Assembly: GCF_019649055.1 (NCBI RefSeq)
Contig: NW_026570269.1
Coordinates: 1-64,000, forward strand
Source: Paramacrobiotus metropolitanus
Lineage: Eukaryota; Tardigrada; Eutardigrada; Parachela; Macrobiotidae
DNA length: 64,000 nt
Direction: 5' to 3'
Shown: piece after piece, positions 49,731-61,250 of the stretch
How the letters are laid out: the number at the start of each line of letters is the position of its first letter
How positions within the stretch are numbered: the stretch's first letter is position 1
Translations under genes and position numbers: made by a program
Notes under the pieces: model-generated
The model's database searches: none
What the model was told of the DNA's origin: nothing
The model's input: only the letters and a program-made list of their open reading frames with translations

Positions 49731-52627
49731 CTACTGATGATTCATATGCATCATCCGCGGATCCCATCCGTCATCCCACCATCCCGGCATTCCACCTGAG
49801 TCATCGCTGTCTGCTTCTATCTCGTCCGCATCCCAGTGCGCGTCATCGTCATACTCCAAGCCACACATCACTCTGTAACGATCCTGCCACGGAATGTGAA
49901 TACCGTCCGGACCGCTTTCATCTTCCTCGTCGTCAGCGGGAATGTAAGTACGGTACAGGAGCGCTGCCACTGTCAATTTTCGCAAGGACGACACATCCAG
50001 TGCACGAAAATCCAACTGGGACCATGTCACGTCAGGTCGGAAACGTGCATCCCCAATCTGCCATTTCTTTAGCACCTGTAATAGATTTTCATTTCAGAAA
50101 TTAAACGGGAAACCGAAACTGGAAACTCTCTAAACCGACAAAATGTATCACAAAAAACTTATGCGTATGCGTACCAAAAAAAGCCGAGCAATTACAATGT
50201 AATTAATCAGATTAAGCTCCGAATTAATCTCCGAACATAAAACGTTTTTTAATGATATCAAAAAAACGTTCGCTGCTTAGGTGCTCAATCTGACTCATTA
50301 CATTATAGTTTGCTCAAGTTTTTGGTCAAAATTTCGTTTTGGGGACATATTGTGTCACTACACCAAAGCAAGATTTTGAAGAAAACAATACAGACGTTCA
50401 AGGGTAAACAAAAAATTATAAGCATATAACACATCGATGAGCCCACGGGTAATTAGGCAATGCCCAAAATTACATGAGCAACACACTTCTGGTTCGTTTC
50501 ACATACACTGAGCAGGTGTTCGCGTTTCTTCTGGTTGCATTTCCCATAATCCGCATGCAGCTTCTTTTCGACCAGCGCCCTTTCGGTATTTTCCACCTCC
50601 TTACTCGATTCTTCTAAAAGGTCCAGCAACGTCCCCAGCTCGTGTCGTCCATCCATACGCACAGTGGCGCGACTGACCATCACGCCCTCCTCTGACTGCG
50701 TACCATAGCGCTCCCAGTCTGCGTCTCGATCCAATCCGTACCCCGCATTACAACGATCCTGGGCCTCGCACAGCGCGTGAATTCCCACCTTCTCCAGCAC
50801 AAGCTTCTCACACACATCGCGCCAGCCAGTACGAAATTTCAGCGTCTGCCGGTCGGAATAATCCAACAGATCGTCCGCCCAGACCGCTCGCCCGGAAATC
50901 ACAATGCAGGACAGTTTGATTTGCTTCGCTTTCAGCATATCCATAGCAGTGCGAAAAGGAGCATGGGCCTTCTGGGAAAACTTATCATATCCTTCGAAGC
51001 GCCCAGTTAGAACCAAAATCTTAGTGGATTCCGTAACGGTTTTGTGCAGGATGGTAGCAAGCATCCGGTCCGTACAGTTGGTCACATCAATTTGAGCGCG
51101 CAGGGAGATCGGGCTGGAATTCAACATGGTGTTCCAGGTGTGACACACCCGGCGAGATTTTATCTGCTCGTCCATGTCGAGGAAAGAGAAGATCCTGGAT
51201 AACATTTCCGGGGGTAAATCAGTATTAATGCAGGGCGGAGGTGCATCCAAGGCTTTGAAAGAAGGCCAAAAGTCACCCTGCAACAACAGGTTTCGCTCAA
51301 CATTTTCACAGCTAGTAGAGCACGTTCGTGTTAAATCCATTTTTACCAGTGTGAATTGGCGTAATGTGTTGGGGCTAGGAATGTTTTCATCGTTCGCGGT
51401 CCGTTTCATTCCTCGACCGGCTGGTGGATTTGTCAAGCGGTGGAGCTCTTGTGTCTACAGAAAAGTATCACTGTATTATTTTTTTATTTTTTACTCACAA
51501 CAAAATAGATACTGCAAGGCTCATCTATCAGCTTAGCTGATCATAAAATATTATCATGTACATGCGTACACTAAGAAATAAGTCACCAAATAAAACTGAA
51601 GTAATTAATCTGCCTCTGCTTTTTTCATGACAGGCTTTTGGTATTTCCAGATTTAATAAGCTTCAGCGAAACTCTTTTCGTATTTAATTACAGCAGCACG
51701 GGTGACAGTAAGGAAAAATTGCATGTAGCCGTTAAATAGATGTTCAATGCTAGGAGTGCATAACTAATTGTAAGCAGTAAGCACGAGACAGAATTGCAAG
51801 TCTTTATACAGAATTCACAACCGTAAGTCTTTATCCTGTTTTCGGCAATTATTAAGAAAGAACCTATCTGATCACAAATCGTCAGCGGGAAATCTTCCTC
51901 GTCAATGGTGCAAGATTTGTCTACTAGTTTTAAGAGTAAAACGATTTGGAACAACTGACAGCAAGAGAGGAATCAACTTCGAACAAATGAAATTTTGAGA
52001 GCTGTGCGTGGAGCATGCAGTTATCAACCGCTGCTTGGATACCATAAAATTATTACTTACACACTCTAGCTTGGTCATGGCTCTTCTCGCCGCAGAAATA
52101 TACACCAGCTTCTCCCCATCGATTTTCACACCCCTGGTTCCCGTCACGTCGTTCCACCTCTGCCAGAATCCATCTTCCTTCGTAACAGCCAACAATCCCG
52201 AGTTCTTCGGCAGGTCCACTTCATACTTGTGGAATTTATCTTTCCAGCGCAGAGGAACGCGAGGCGCTACCGCCCGCACGCGCTCCAGCGCCAGCACCTC
52301 CCGCAGCGTCTCCTCTCCCTGTTTCACCTCCACAAAGGCGTACGTGTTCCACGATCCCGCCAGGAGTGTGGCGGCATGCCAGCACCAGGGCTGCTGCGGA
52401 GAGTGTCGCAGCAGCACTTCCACGGCGTCTCCCGCGGTGTAGGTGCCCGTACTGGCCAGTGTAACGCAGCGACTGAACGGCACAACGTCAGCGTGGTGGT
52501 CGGGATAATCGAAATCCACGGTCATCCCCCAGTAGGGATCGAGGTCGCGAATCATGCCGCGACGGATCAGTCCGTCGCTTCCCTTCACGTCCACGGCGCC
52601 CCAGCGCCAGACGTCCGAGTCGAACAT
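49731..52627 (-). CDS. FMRP-like N-terminus (Agenet-Agenet-KH0-like) fused to F-box
   Basis: Exons 52627-52061, 51454-50507 and 50075-49731, all phase 0, 619 aa, no frame break. Residues 1-57 and 62-118 look like the tandem Agenet (Tudor) domains of FMRP (DGLIRRGMIRD, DFDYPDHH; GDAVEVLLRH, PWCWHAATLLAG). Residues 115-189 match the FMRP KH0 region (ERVRAVAPRVP, KDKFHKYEVDLP). An F-box starts at about 269 (LPPEMLSRIFSFLD, RRVCHTWN), which in other proteins docks on Skp1 of SCF ubiquitin ligases. The third exon (KKWQIGDARF, LDFRALDVSSLRKLTV) is shared with copy 2 and ends in a very Asp-rich tail. KH1, KH2 and RGG of true FMRP are absent. I infer an adaptor that could bind methylated protein or RNP partners and recruit an SCF ligase; that role is speculative. 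An in-frame ATG at 52738 is an alternative start. Confidence 0.75.
50076..50506 (-). other. Intron 2 of FMRP-like/F-box copy 1
   Basis: Donor GTATGTG directly after HLLS; acceptor TTACAG. The same donor word follows the homologous exon of copy 2. Nothing else seen. Confidence 0.65.
51455..52060 (-). other. Intron 1 of FMRP-like/F-box copy 1
   Basis: 606 bp, donor GTAAGT, acceptor TTTTCTGTAG, phase 0. An 88-codon open stretch inside it is not recognised and is probably chance. Confidence 0.6.
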
Positions 52628-54134
52628 CACCAGCACGATTAACGGATTAAAGTGAACGATTTCACTTGTTGCCAGTCGTTGGTTAGGAAGAACTATCACG
52701 TACTGTTTACCAGCGATACATGTCGACTTCCAGTCCAAAGACTGAGAGAGACGAAGAATACATACTCACGCAAGATAAAAATAAAAGACAAATCGCAAAG
52801 ACACCAAACAACTGAAACCATACAAATTACGTAGTTTTTACTAAGTAATTAACAAGTGAAAAGAATTTCCCAAAACAAACTGTATGTACAGTACTGTACC
52901 GTCGACTACTGACAGTTCACTAATGTCTGTAGAATACGGTTGTTTGTGACTTGCTAAAAAAATCTCCGAATCTCGAACTGACGTCATACCATTGGTCGCA
53001 TTGACGCACACCCCGCTGAGTTTGTCACTTGCTTTGTCACCGCGTTCTATTTTTACAGAACCCATTCCAAAACCGCACAAGCTATCTTATTTAATTTATG
53101 TAAAACAGAGTGTCACCTAAATAAATATTTGTTAACAAATCATTGTTCTGGTTTGTTGCTGAATTTACTTTTATTTAAATTTCACCCAAACATGCATGAT
53201 CTGCTTGCCGTGAATGTACAAGAACATACAATATCTATACATTATTTATATTTGGTATAAGTTCCTAACTTCATGTTAATTATATGTTTGTACAAGGCAC
53301 AAGCCACAAGCTAACACGTATTGTGCAGTATCGGTAGCGCTAGCCGCGACGAGTTGGGTTTGCGGTACTTCCAGTATGGAATTAGGATTAAAGAATTAAA
53401 AGTGGGAAAATCTTCGAATATTGAAAAACATAGAATGCTAATAATAATAGTGGTGTTGGCCCTGCTGCGCCGGGTCAGTTTTGGAAATATTTTTAAATGT
53501 TTTGGAAATTTTTAATACTGTACAGTAGAAATTAGAAAATAAAGATGTATGCATAAATCAATACCTGTATCGAGATTTGAAAGTGGAGTTCATTTTTTAT
53601 TACGCATATATGTGAAATGTTAGTGGTTTCAGTTTCGTGGATGGCAGTGGTGCGTTGAAACATATATAAATATAAGATAACACATTTTATTCTTCTGCGT
53701 ATATACTTCGTTTTATTCTTCGCGTAGTTACTAATTTCTTATATGTGCCTCGGCATTTTGCAGTAAAATGTAATTCCCGTAAGCTTATAAAATTTTTCTC
53801 GATTTGACTCTGGTTTTTGGGCGACGGTCTTAGTTATCAACTTATTACCCATTCGATACTTATATGAAACATAGATTCTACACTTAGATTCTACACTTAT
53901 ATGAAACACACAAAATCTTATGCATCGGAATTCATAATCCTATTCCCATGGCGGTTATGGGCTTCTCCTTGCACGGTATTTTTTTGCCATACTAGTACAA
54001 TTCAAGCATACATTACTTATTAACAGGCCTGTTAACAAGTACATAAGTACAAGAAAACAGATTTATTTTAACTGTGAACAGTTTTATATGGCATTCGTTC
54101 AGTATCGGGCATCATCGATCTTCCAGGATCGCTG
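52628..54134. other. Intergenic region
   Basis: AT-rich spacer; the 16-bp palindrome TTAACAGGCCTGTTAA lies at 54020-54035. No gene recognised. Confidence 0.5.
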
Positions 54135-54603
54135 TTAAAAACCTGGATTATTGCCAAAAGAACTTGCGGCTTCGAAGTGGGACGGATAACCGGGTGAAGT
54201 GCTGAACAAATGTTGAACACAGTTCTCCGTCCCGCCGTGCTGCTGGTACGCGGTTGTCGCTGATTCCGGGACTGACCCATCATCACCTGCATTATTATTT
54301 ATTAGGCTAACACAACTGATACTTACACTTTAAGTCTGCTACAATAATATTGCATCAGAAATGTAATGCCGGATTAACAAGTAAGAAGCACACAACATTC
54401 GAGATTATTATCTGAATGCTTCTGTTCTCAATACTATATAATGTACCGGCAGAGGAGAGACACAATAATGTTGTTTACATTAGCTTTTGGTTTGTTAATA
54501 CTCCTTAACACCGGGGCAACGTTCATAATCTACCTGCATTGTCCGGGATCGCGGTTGGAGCTCCCATCGAGAAACACCATAATGAAGCGAAAATGAGAAA
54601 CAT
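54135..54603 (-). CDS. Small secreted peptide precursor (two exons)
   Basis: Exon 1 is 54603-54534 and exon 2 is 54286-54135, joined in phase 1 (GT at 54533, AG at 54287), giving 73 aa. Residues 1-18 form a signal peptide (MFLIFASLWCFSMGAPTA). The mature part is polar with one Cys (TENCVQHL) and ends SFGNNPGF. I do not recognise the family. The match of signal peptide, donor, acceptor and open second exon supports a real short gene, but both exons are small enough that chance cannot be excluded. Confidence 0.45.
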
Positions 54604-55426
54604 AATGCGTAACTTCATTTCGGAACAGTAACGCCTGTCGCAGAATTATGATTGCTAATCCAACGTCACAAATTTTTAATATCTACAGACTACAGTTACG
54701 GTACTCTGCATGTACTAGCCAGGCACGATGTCCACAGAGTCAGGTATTTTTACCTGCAGAAAATGCAAGCGTTTCCGGCACGCAGACAAATTGTATTGCC
54801 AATTTGCCAGTGAATATACAGAAAGTAATAATTTAATGGTCTGCTACATGAAACACCTTTTTCAACAGCGAACAATTTGCGCTGATTATTATCACAGATG
54901 TTATTTATCGAGCAAAGATGCTATTTACCGTCTGGACTCTAAAGTTCAGGGTAATTAGAAACTAAATTGTTAAAATACATTACAATTTTTTACTACAACC
55001 AGAGTACTGCATACGTGAAACTGTAACATAAACCGAACACCATGAGTCATACGCATACTATGCAGAATTCTCACGGTAAGTGAAACGTACTCCTAGTTAC
55101 GATTAGTCCTACAAATGATTGCATGCATTCGTTATGTGTATTTGAATATCAAATTTGTATTCTAAATTTATTCGCTTAAAATGTACGTACTTTTTTTGCC
55201 AATTTTTGGCTCTGCAAATAAAACGACCAAAAAACGCTGTATTTACGTACTATATTTCTTAAACTATCAAATCACCATCACTATGGTGTAGCTTTGAAAA
55301 CTGTTCAATATAGAACATAGCGGCAAAAAACATTGTGGTAAATTTAACATCTTAATTTGCTAAGTTTTGATTTATGTGTGATTATAATTATTCAACGCAA
55401 GTTTATTTCATCGTATAGAATGGTAC
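54604..55426. other. Intergenic region
   Basis: No exon 2 or 3 of the neighbouring receptor pseudogene is visible here. A short ATG stretch followed by a strong donor (55042 to GTAAGTG at about 55076, plus strand) has no visible partner exon. Confidence 0.4.
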
Positions 55427-56432
55427 CTGTTCTGTTGAGTAAACGCATGCCGACGTCAGAATAACCAGAAAAATAACCTATTCAATCAAAATCATAACAC
55501 TACGAGGATCCCGTGGCTGGCATGCTGCATACGAAGAACTTATCTCAAATGCGTAGTTCACTGTGTACGCTAGCGCTGAACAAAATCGGATACCGGCGAT
55601 TATTGCAAAACATTTGTTCAAGTCGGCTACAATTTTCGTTAGCTGCGCATGGTCCATGTACTCTTCCGCTTGCAGGCAACCATTCTTGACTAATTTATTT
55701 CGCAAACCGATTCTAAAACGCCGAAGCAGCAAACTGGTCAGCACTGCGGTAAAAATAATTAAACCAAAAATGATCGATCTGCCAACAATCGTGAGACGGA
55801 TAACGATGTTAAACAAGCGAACACCTCCTTCCAGCTGACCTTTAGAAAGATTTAGAGGGTAACGCTTTTGATGATAATCCATATCGTTCTCCAGTTGTCT
55901 ACCGCTGTCGAAATAGTAAATGTAGTAGCAATTTTCTGCGAAGACTGACAGAAAATATACTATTTTGCCGGTTATCAAAGAAAGCCTGTCTTTCCATGTA
56001 AGCAAGTAGCCATATACAGTATCCAGCTTTTTAGATATTTCAGCGATTTTTTGACTATACGACCACAACAGGCAGATGCACGGTAAATCTGAAATGATAA
56101 CAGCGAAATGCATGACGTCTAAAACGGCTAGCGTAAACCGATTCGAAAAGGAATTGGCGCTCGATTGGATGGAATCGTAGGCGTAGGAAATGCCAATTGG
56201 CTACGACGATCAGCAAAACGTAGAGGTACATCCAACAGCGCAGAACAGTAGCCCATTGTTTGGGACGCTTGATGGGATAACAAACGTAGCCACAGATTTG
56301 TAAAAGTATCATCAATATCTGCATGATCTTCCACGTGAAACCATGCGTGGTAGTTGCGGTATACATCTTTGGCTGGTCTTTAGGAAAACTGATATCATGC
56401 TTATGCGTATTTAGACCTTTAATCACAGGCAT
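55427..56432 (-). pseudogene. GR-like receptor pseudogene (exon 1)
   Basis: Aligns with exon 1 of its paralogues from ATG 56432 to a conserved donor at 55426 (STEQ then GTACCA), 1006 nt against 1005 in the intact gene at 57820-59550. Family words: GFTWKIMQILMILLQ, SFSNRFTLAVLDV, DLNKCFAIIAGIRFCSAL. A one-base insertion near 56190-56195 shifts the frame, and a TAG at 55478-55480 interrupts the last hydrophobic segment 18 codons before the donor. No exon 2 or 3 was found downstream on this strand. Two independent lesions plus missing exons favour a true pseudogene. Confidence 0.8.
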
Positions 56433-57819
56433 ACCGGAAATAACAGCGAATAAAGGTCAAACCGTATAAGTCTCACCACAAGCGTTATCTCGCATGCGCA
56501 CTGCAATCTGCCGTGCTTTGGTCGAGAAAATTGTAAATAAAAGATTGTGCTTCTCCGTTTTTGCAAACTGAAGACTTTAAAGGAAAGGCCTTCGGATCTT
56601 TCCTTTAAAGCTTTTGGATCAAATGCAGGGAGGGGCTCCGCTGTTTTTAATATACATACCAGGTGTGCATGTGCAGCAAAGTAGTCAATCAGAACTTAAC
56701 AAAACTATCAAAGCGTGGTGCAATGCAAATTCTTAGCCGTACCCGGCGTGGTGTTATTCTAGAAGCAAATATAAGAAATGTTAGTATGAAGTATAGGCGT
56801 GTTTATTTGTTTAAACTGACAATAAGCTCTCATCTGTAAACATCCGAATCGAAGCAAAAAGTGTCTTGCATATCTCATTGTAATTCAATACTGCAGCGCT
56901 GTGGGTGGCATTACTTCGTTTTATCGCTATCAAAAAGACGCCTGCTATCATAGTGGTACTATCCAGATCGATCCCGATTCAACTCGCTGTGAGTGATCTC
57001 GTGCTCACTGGGCGCCGCTTTCGCTTCCCTCTTGTCAAAATCTTCTCTGGCTGTTGTTTTGTGTGACCTTATGACTAGATGATATCCCGTGAATTTCGAG
57101 GCCATGCCCCGTTGGGGACGACCTAGCCTATGATTTCTGTTGGTCTTAAGTTTTGATTCGGCGTCACCAGAAAGGAGTGAGTAACTCTGCGTTACCTGTG
57201 CCTTGTTTGGAATCGTTTGAAAGTGTTGAAGTCAAATGCCACGGAACGGCTAGCGGTCATTGTATCTGGTCCAACCTGGAGTATGGATTATATACAGGGA
57301 GTATGGGAATGTACAGATATGGAGTATAGCGTTATGCAGTGGATCATCTGGACTGTTAATGGTAGTACAAATACTGTCGCAAGCGTGTATCTGAATCAGT
57401 TAGCAGAAAAGTGGTACAGCGGTAAACCAAACAAAAAACCGAAAACGATGAAATTGCTGGTTTCAAACGTTTGAAGTGCAGTACGCATTACAGTCCTCAT
57501 TTTGTCAATTCGGTGGTGAAACATGGGATCATTGGGAGTGGCAACAAAACAAATCGTAACCTTTCACGGGAAAGATCTAGAAAAACACGTCAACCGTCTT
57601 TTAGTTTTCCAGCAGCAGTAGCCAAAGCAATCTCTAAAGGTTACTCGGAAGCGTTTAATTTTTCGTGGGAAAGCAAACTTGTTGATGGTGGCGATTTAGG
57701 TTCTTTTGCACTCTTGATTCAGTATATGTCGAAACGACAGTTCTTTTCCATGGGCGCTAACGCAAGATTTTAAAACGCACTGCTAAGCCCACCAGTTAAC
57801 GTTGGCGCAAGCAGTTTTC
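56433..57819. other. Intergenic region
   Basis: Contains a short palindromic stretch around 56570-56612 (GATCTTTCCTTTAAAG) and two consecutive open stretches at 57217-57773 (plus) with no family resemblance and no proper ATG. Not called as a gene. Confidence 0.4.
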
Positions 57820-59550
57820 TTATTTAACGGAAATTTCGGTGTTATTTAGTTGCAGTTGGTCTCGTCCGCATCTAGCAGTACCATTGTTATCAGCCAACTC
57901 AGCGAAAACCAGTACACAACTGATTACCGCTGCCCCTGCCTACGGTAAAAAAAGACACAATTAGCGCAAAGTCGTCATAATCAGAAATGCCAACTATATA
58001 TATGTAGTAGCAATATCTTTAAAACACAAAAAATGTCAAATGCATCATTTTTCCACAGTATTTTTGAGATTAAAGCATCGTTAGATTAAAGTATTTTGTG
58101 TTCATTTGTGTAACGAGGTCAGTCGTACTGTTGCACTGCATATGAAAGAGTCGGTTCAGTAAAAACTGAAAGTGACGTATTTCCGAGAAATTAAAGGGCA
58201 TCATACAATAGTACTTGCTCGTTAAACATGTAGATACTCTACTGTGTAATTAGTTATAACCGATTCCCCACCTGGAAAGCATTTTCACGGGTGACAACTA
58301 CGCCGGCAATCGTGAAACAAGGTGGATTTTTTTCACCTCGCTGAAAGCAAACAGCAACCCAATCCTCCCGTTTGAAGTCGATACTGCTTTCAATTTGCAG
58401 GGACACATCGACAGCTTGCATCATTTTCTGGCCCTATATTATGTAGCAGAAACTTCGAACATCGGTTAATTACAGCAGTTTATTCCGACTATGATGAACA
58501 TTTGATTCAACAATCTGCTACGAAGCTTAATTATACAATATTTACCTGTTCGCTGGAGTGAGCGCATAAGGAGGTCATGGCAATCAGGAACAGAACGTGC
58601 CACATCAGAATCATTCCCGAGTTTCTGTTATTCAGCTGACCACCACCAAATGATGCACTGATATCGAACGAAGCGCTAACTGTGAAGCCTAATGCTGCGG
58701 AGATTTTGATACCCAGTACAGCGGAAAAACAGCGGTCTAAGTCTCTAATGACGGTAGCCAGTTGAACATGGCGCAGGTATTCCTCCACCGGCACGAAGCC
58801 ATTTTGCACCAGTTGACAACGAAAATTACTTGCTGCTCGGCCACATAATTCGCTAGTCACCAATATGAGAAACAGCATCAACCCTGCCAGCACGTGACGT
58901 GCTACAATAGAAATACGGAAAAAGGCATAGTAGAAGCGCAATATATACTCAACACAATTTGTCGATAAGTGCGGAAAAAATGTAACTTTATAATAGAGAA
59001 TATCGTCCGCAAATTGTTGGCCAGAATCGACATTGTACATGGAATAACAATCATTGCAAAATACAGCAATAATGTAGGTAATTACGAAAGCAATGAATAC
59101 GGCATCTTTTCGACATGTTAACGTTCCATACAGAGCATCAAGCTTTTTTGCCAGTTCGATGAATCGACGGCTATGATACCACACCAGAAAAATGCAAGGT
59201 ATATCAGAGATTCGCGTTAATGTATCGATAGCGCGCAGAACTGTTAGAGTAAACTTGTTAGCTGAGATGAAAGTTTCTTCTTCGTACAATCTCTCGAAAG
59301 CATAGAAACTATTAGCCAAGGTTATCAGCAATACGTAAACGTTCATCAAACAACGTAAAACCCAGCGTATAAGACGATTATCAGCAGGGTACATATAACA
59401 GCCGAGAAACTGCAGCAGTATAATCCAGAATCTGGTGGCCTTCCATATGAATTTAAGGTCGAGTTTCAACCAGATTTCTGCTGAAGAATGCTTATTTATG
59501 CCATCACAACTGCTGTCGTCCACATGAATAATGCCCTTCTTTGAAGACAT
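57820..59550 (-). CDS. Gustatory-receptor-like 7TM receptor, complete
   Basis: Three exons: 59550-58546, 58433-58272 (162 nt) and 57939-57820, all phase 0, 428 aa. ATG at 59550. Exon 1 has about six hydrophobic segments and ends HSSEQ before GTAAAT. Exon 2 carries the pre-TM7 loop and the motif CFTIAGVVVTRENAFQ, which corresponds to the insect GR/OR pattern (l-G-G-hh-ltre) before TM7. Exon 3 is TM7 (GAAVISCVLVFAELADN) plus a short tail. Insect GRs carry TYhhhhhQF in TM7; here the equivalent is SCVLVFAEL. Predicted chemosensory ligand-gated channel in the plasma membrane, by family inference; the ligand is unknown. Confidence 0.85.
57940..58271 (-). other. Intron 2 of GR-like receptor
   Basis: 332 bp, donor GTGGGG, acceptor ACCGTAG. 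Nothing else seen. Confidence 0.65.
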
Positions 59551-61250
59551 AGTGTGTTTTCAAGAAAAAGGTTGTTGTTGTGGTAGCAAAGGTCGGAAAG
59601 CCAAAATTTTATCGGTGGACTGACCTTTGGTGTAATAAAAAATTAAGATGCCCGAAGTAAATTAATCGTATTAGCTGGGACTCTCTCGAATGGTGCCTTA
59701 TTAAACTTGTGTCAGCTTATAAGAAGTGACGCAGTCCTTAGTAAGTCCTTTGAAGTATGCTGAACAATTTACAAGCAGTTTTTTATAGACCGAATTGTGT
59801 TTCTTTTGGTGTTTGTACAAGGTGGTACCCGATCATTGTACACACATACATGTACTGTACGAGTACCAACCAAGAGTTTGTCCAGCTGGTCATGGGAGTA
59901 TAAGCCATGGTTACCTGATCCTGTGATGTATGCTGTCGCGGGCCCGCGGCCAACCAAACATACTCGATCCGTACGTCAGAGCATTTCATGTGACACTTTT
60001 TGCTTAAATTTTTGTTTTCGATAAGCAAGCATCGGCTGTAAAGCTTAGTTTGCAAAGGGGTTTAGGGTCATCAAAACAAACTGATTTTGATTAACAAGCC
60101 GGGAAAAGGTCAAAAATAGTAAACTAAGCTAAGCCGGGAAAAGGCCAACTTTGTAACAGAAAATAAAAACCTTTGTAATCTTTGTAATAAAAAATACAGT
60201 AGCAACATCCGCAGTTACGCTGCCTTCATGCAAGCTGATTAAAACAGTTGAAAGCATGTGCTTTTTTAAGTGTGCGGCAGCGTGCGCAGAAGAACAGATT
60301 TTGAAAATACAAAAAGCCGTGGGCGTCAGCAAAACCATTATCCGGTTCCTATGGCCGCCAAATAATTCATAAAATCTGCCACTACAAAGGTCAGTTATAT
60401 ATTGATAGTGTAGTCGTCCGCTTTCCAAAGTTTGTTGCTGACTATTTTGTGTGAGTACCTACAGTGTGTCAAAAGCGTGTAAAATATCTTTGAAGCAGTA
60501 CGATACCTACCTACATACCATCTTGCTTTCGTGACCTTCCACAGAATTGTTCACTGGTACAACATGCTGCGCCGTTATTGCATTCGATGGAGATAATCTC
60601 GAACTTGTTTTGTAAAACATCAGCTGAAGTTGCAAGAACTTCGAACCAAGGCTTCAACCATAATGTTTAATGGCTTACAATGACACTGTGGCTGACGCAG
60701 TCTCCCGGGCCCCCGGCCCGTGCCTCATGGCTCGAGTTTCGGGCACTGAACAATGACCCCATGGAGACACTCAGACACGCCTATGTTTTTGAGTGTATCC
60801 TCCACTGGTTTACCAATTCTTCCATTGCTTTTAAAGAATTACAGAAAAGGTCAAGTTATATACTTAGCGCTTTTGCCTTTAAGGCGTCACACAGCAGTCA
60901 GCAGCTGTGTCACACAGCAGTCAGAATTCTATAGCTGTAGAATTCAGGAGGCCCTAATATTTGACAAGCCACCAATTTATAAAATAGGTATTTTGACAAC
61001 TGTTTGTAGAAACAGCGTCCATGAACGGAAATAACTGTAACTCGTATCCACTCTTGTCAGAAACTCAAGAACACTGGTGTCAAAACTTTGCATCTACGTG
61101 CAACTAACACATATGCAGTTAAACATTGCAAACATACAAGCGCTAGCCAATTAAGGAACAAAGACAGACGTGAGACAAAGTCTAAAAAACGACTTCGGAC
61201 GATATAATATTTCAGTAACGCACCAGTTCTTGTGAATCTTGGTTTTTGAG
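59551..61250. other. Spacer between two divergent GR-like receptors
   Basis: 1.7 kb head-to-head spacer, so both promoters lie here. A near-repeat (AAGCCGGGAAAAGG) occurs twice at about 60099 and 60131. No gene recognised; the minus-strand ORF at 60129-60428 has no family match I can name. Confidence 0.45.

Noticed and set aside
55042-55080. Short ATG exon followed by strong donor GTAAGTG (plus strand)
   Set aside because: Only 11 codons and no downstream acceptor or exon could be identified.
57217-57773. Two consecutive plus-strand ORFs of 85 and 100 codons
   Set aside because: Both start only with TTG, show no domain or splice logic and have no recognisable similarity. Probably chance open frames.
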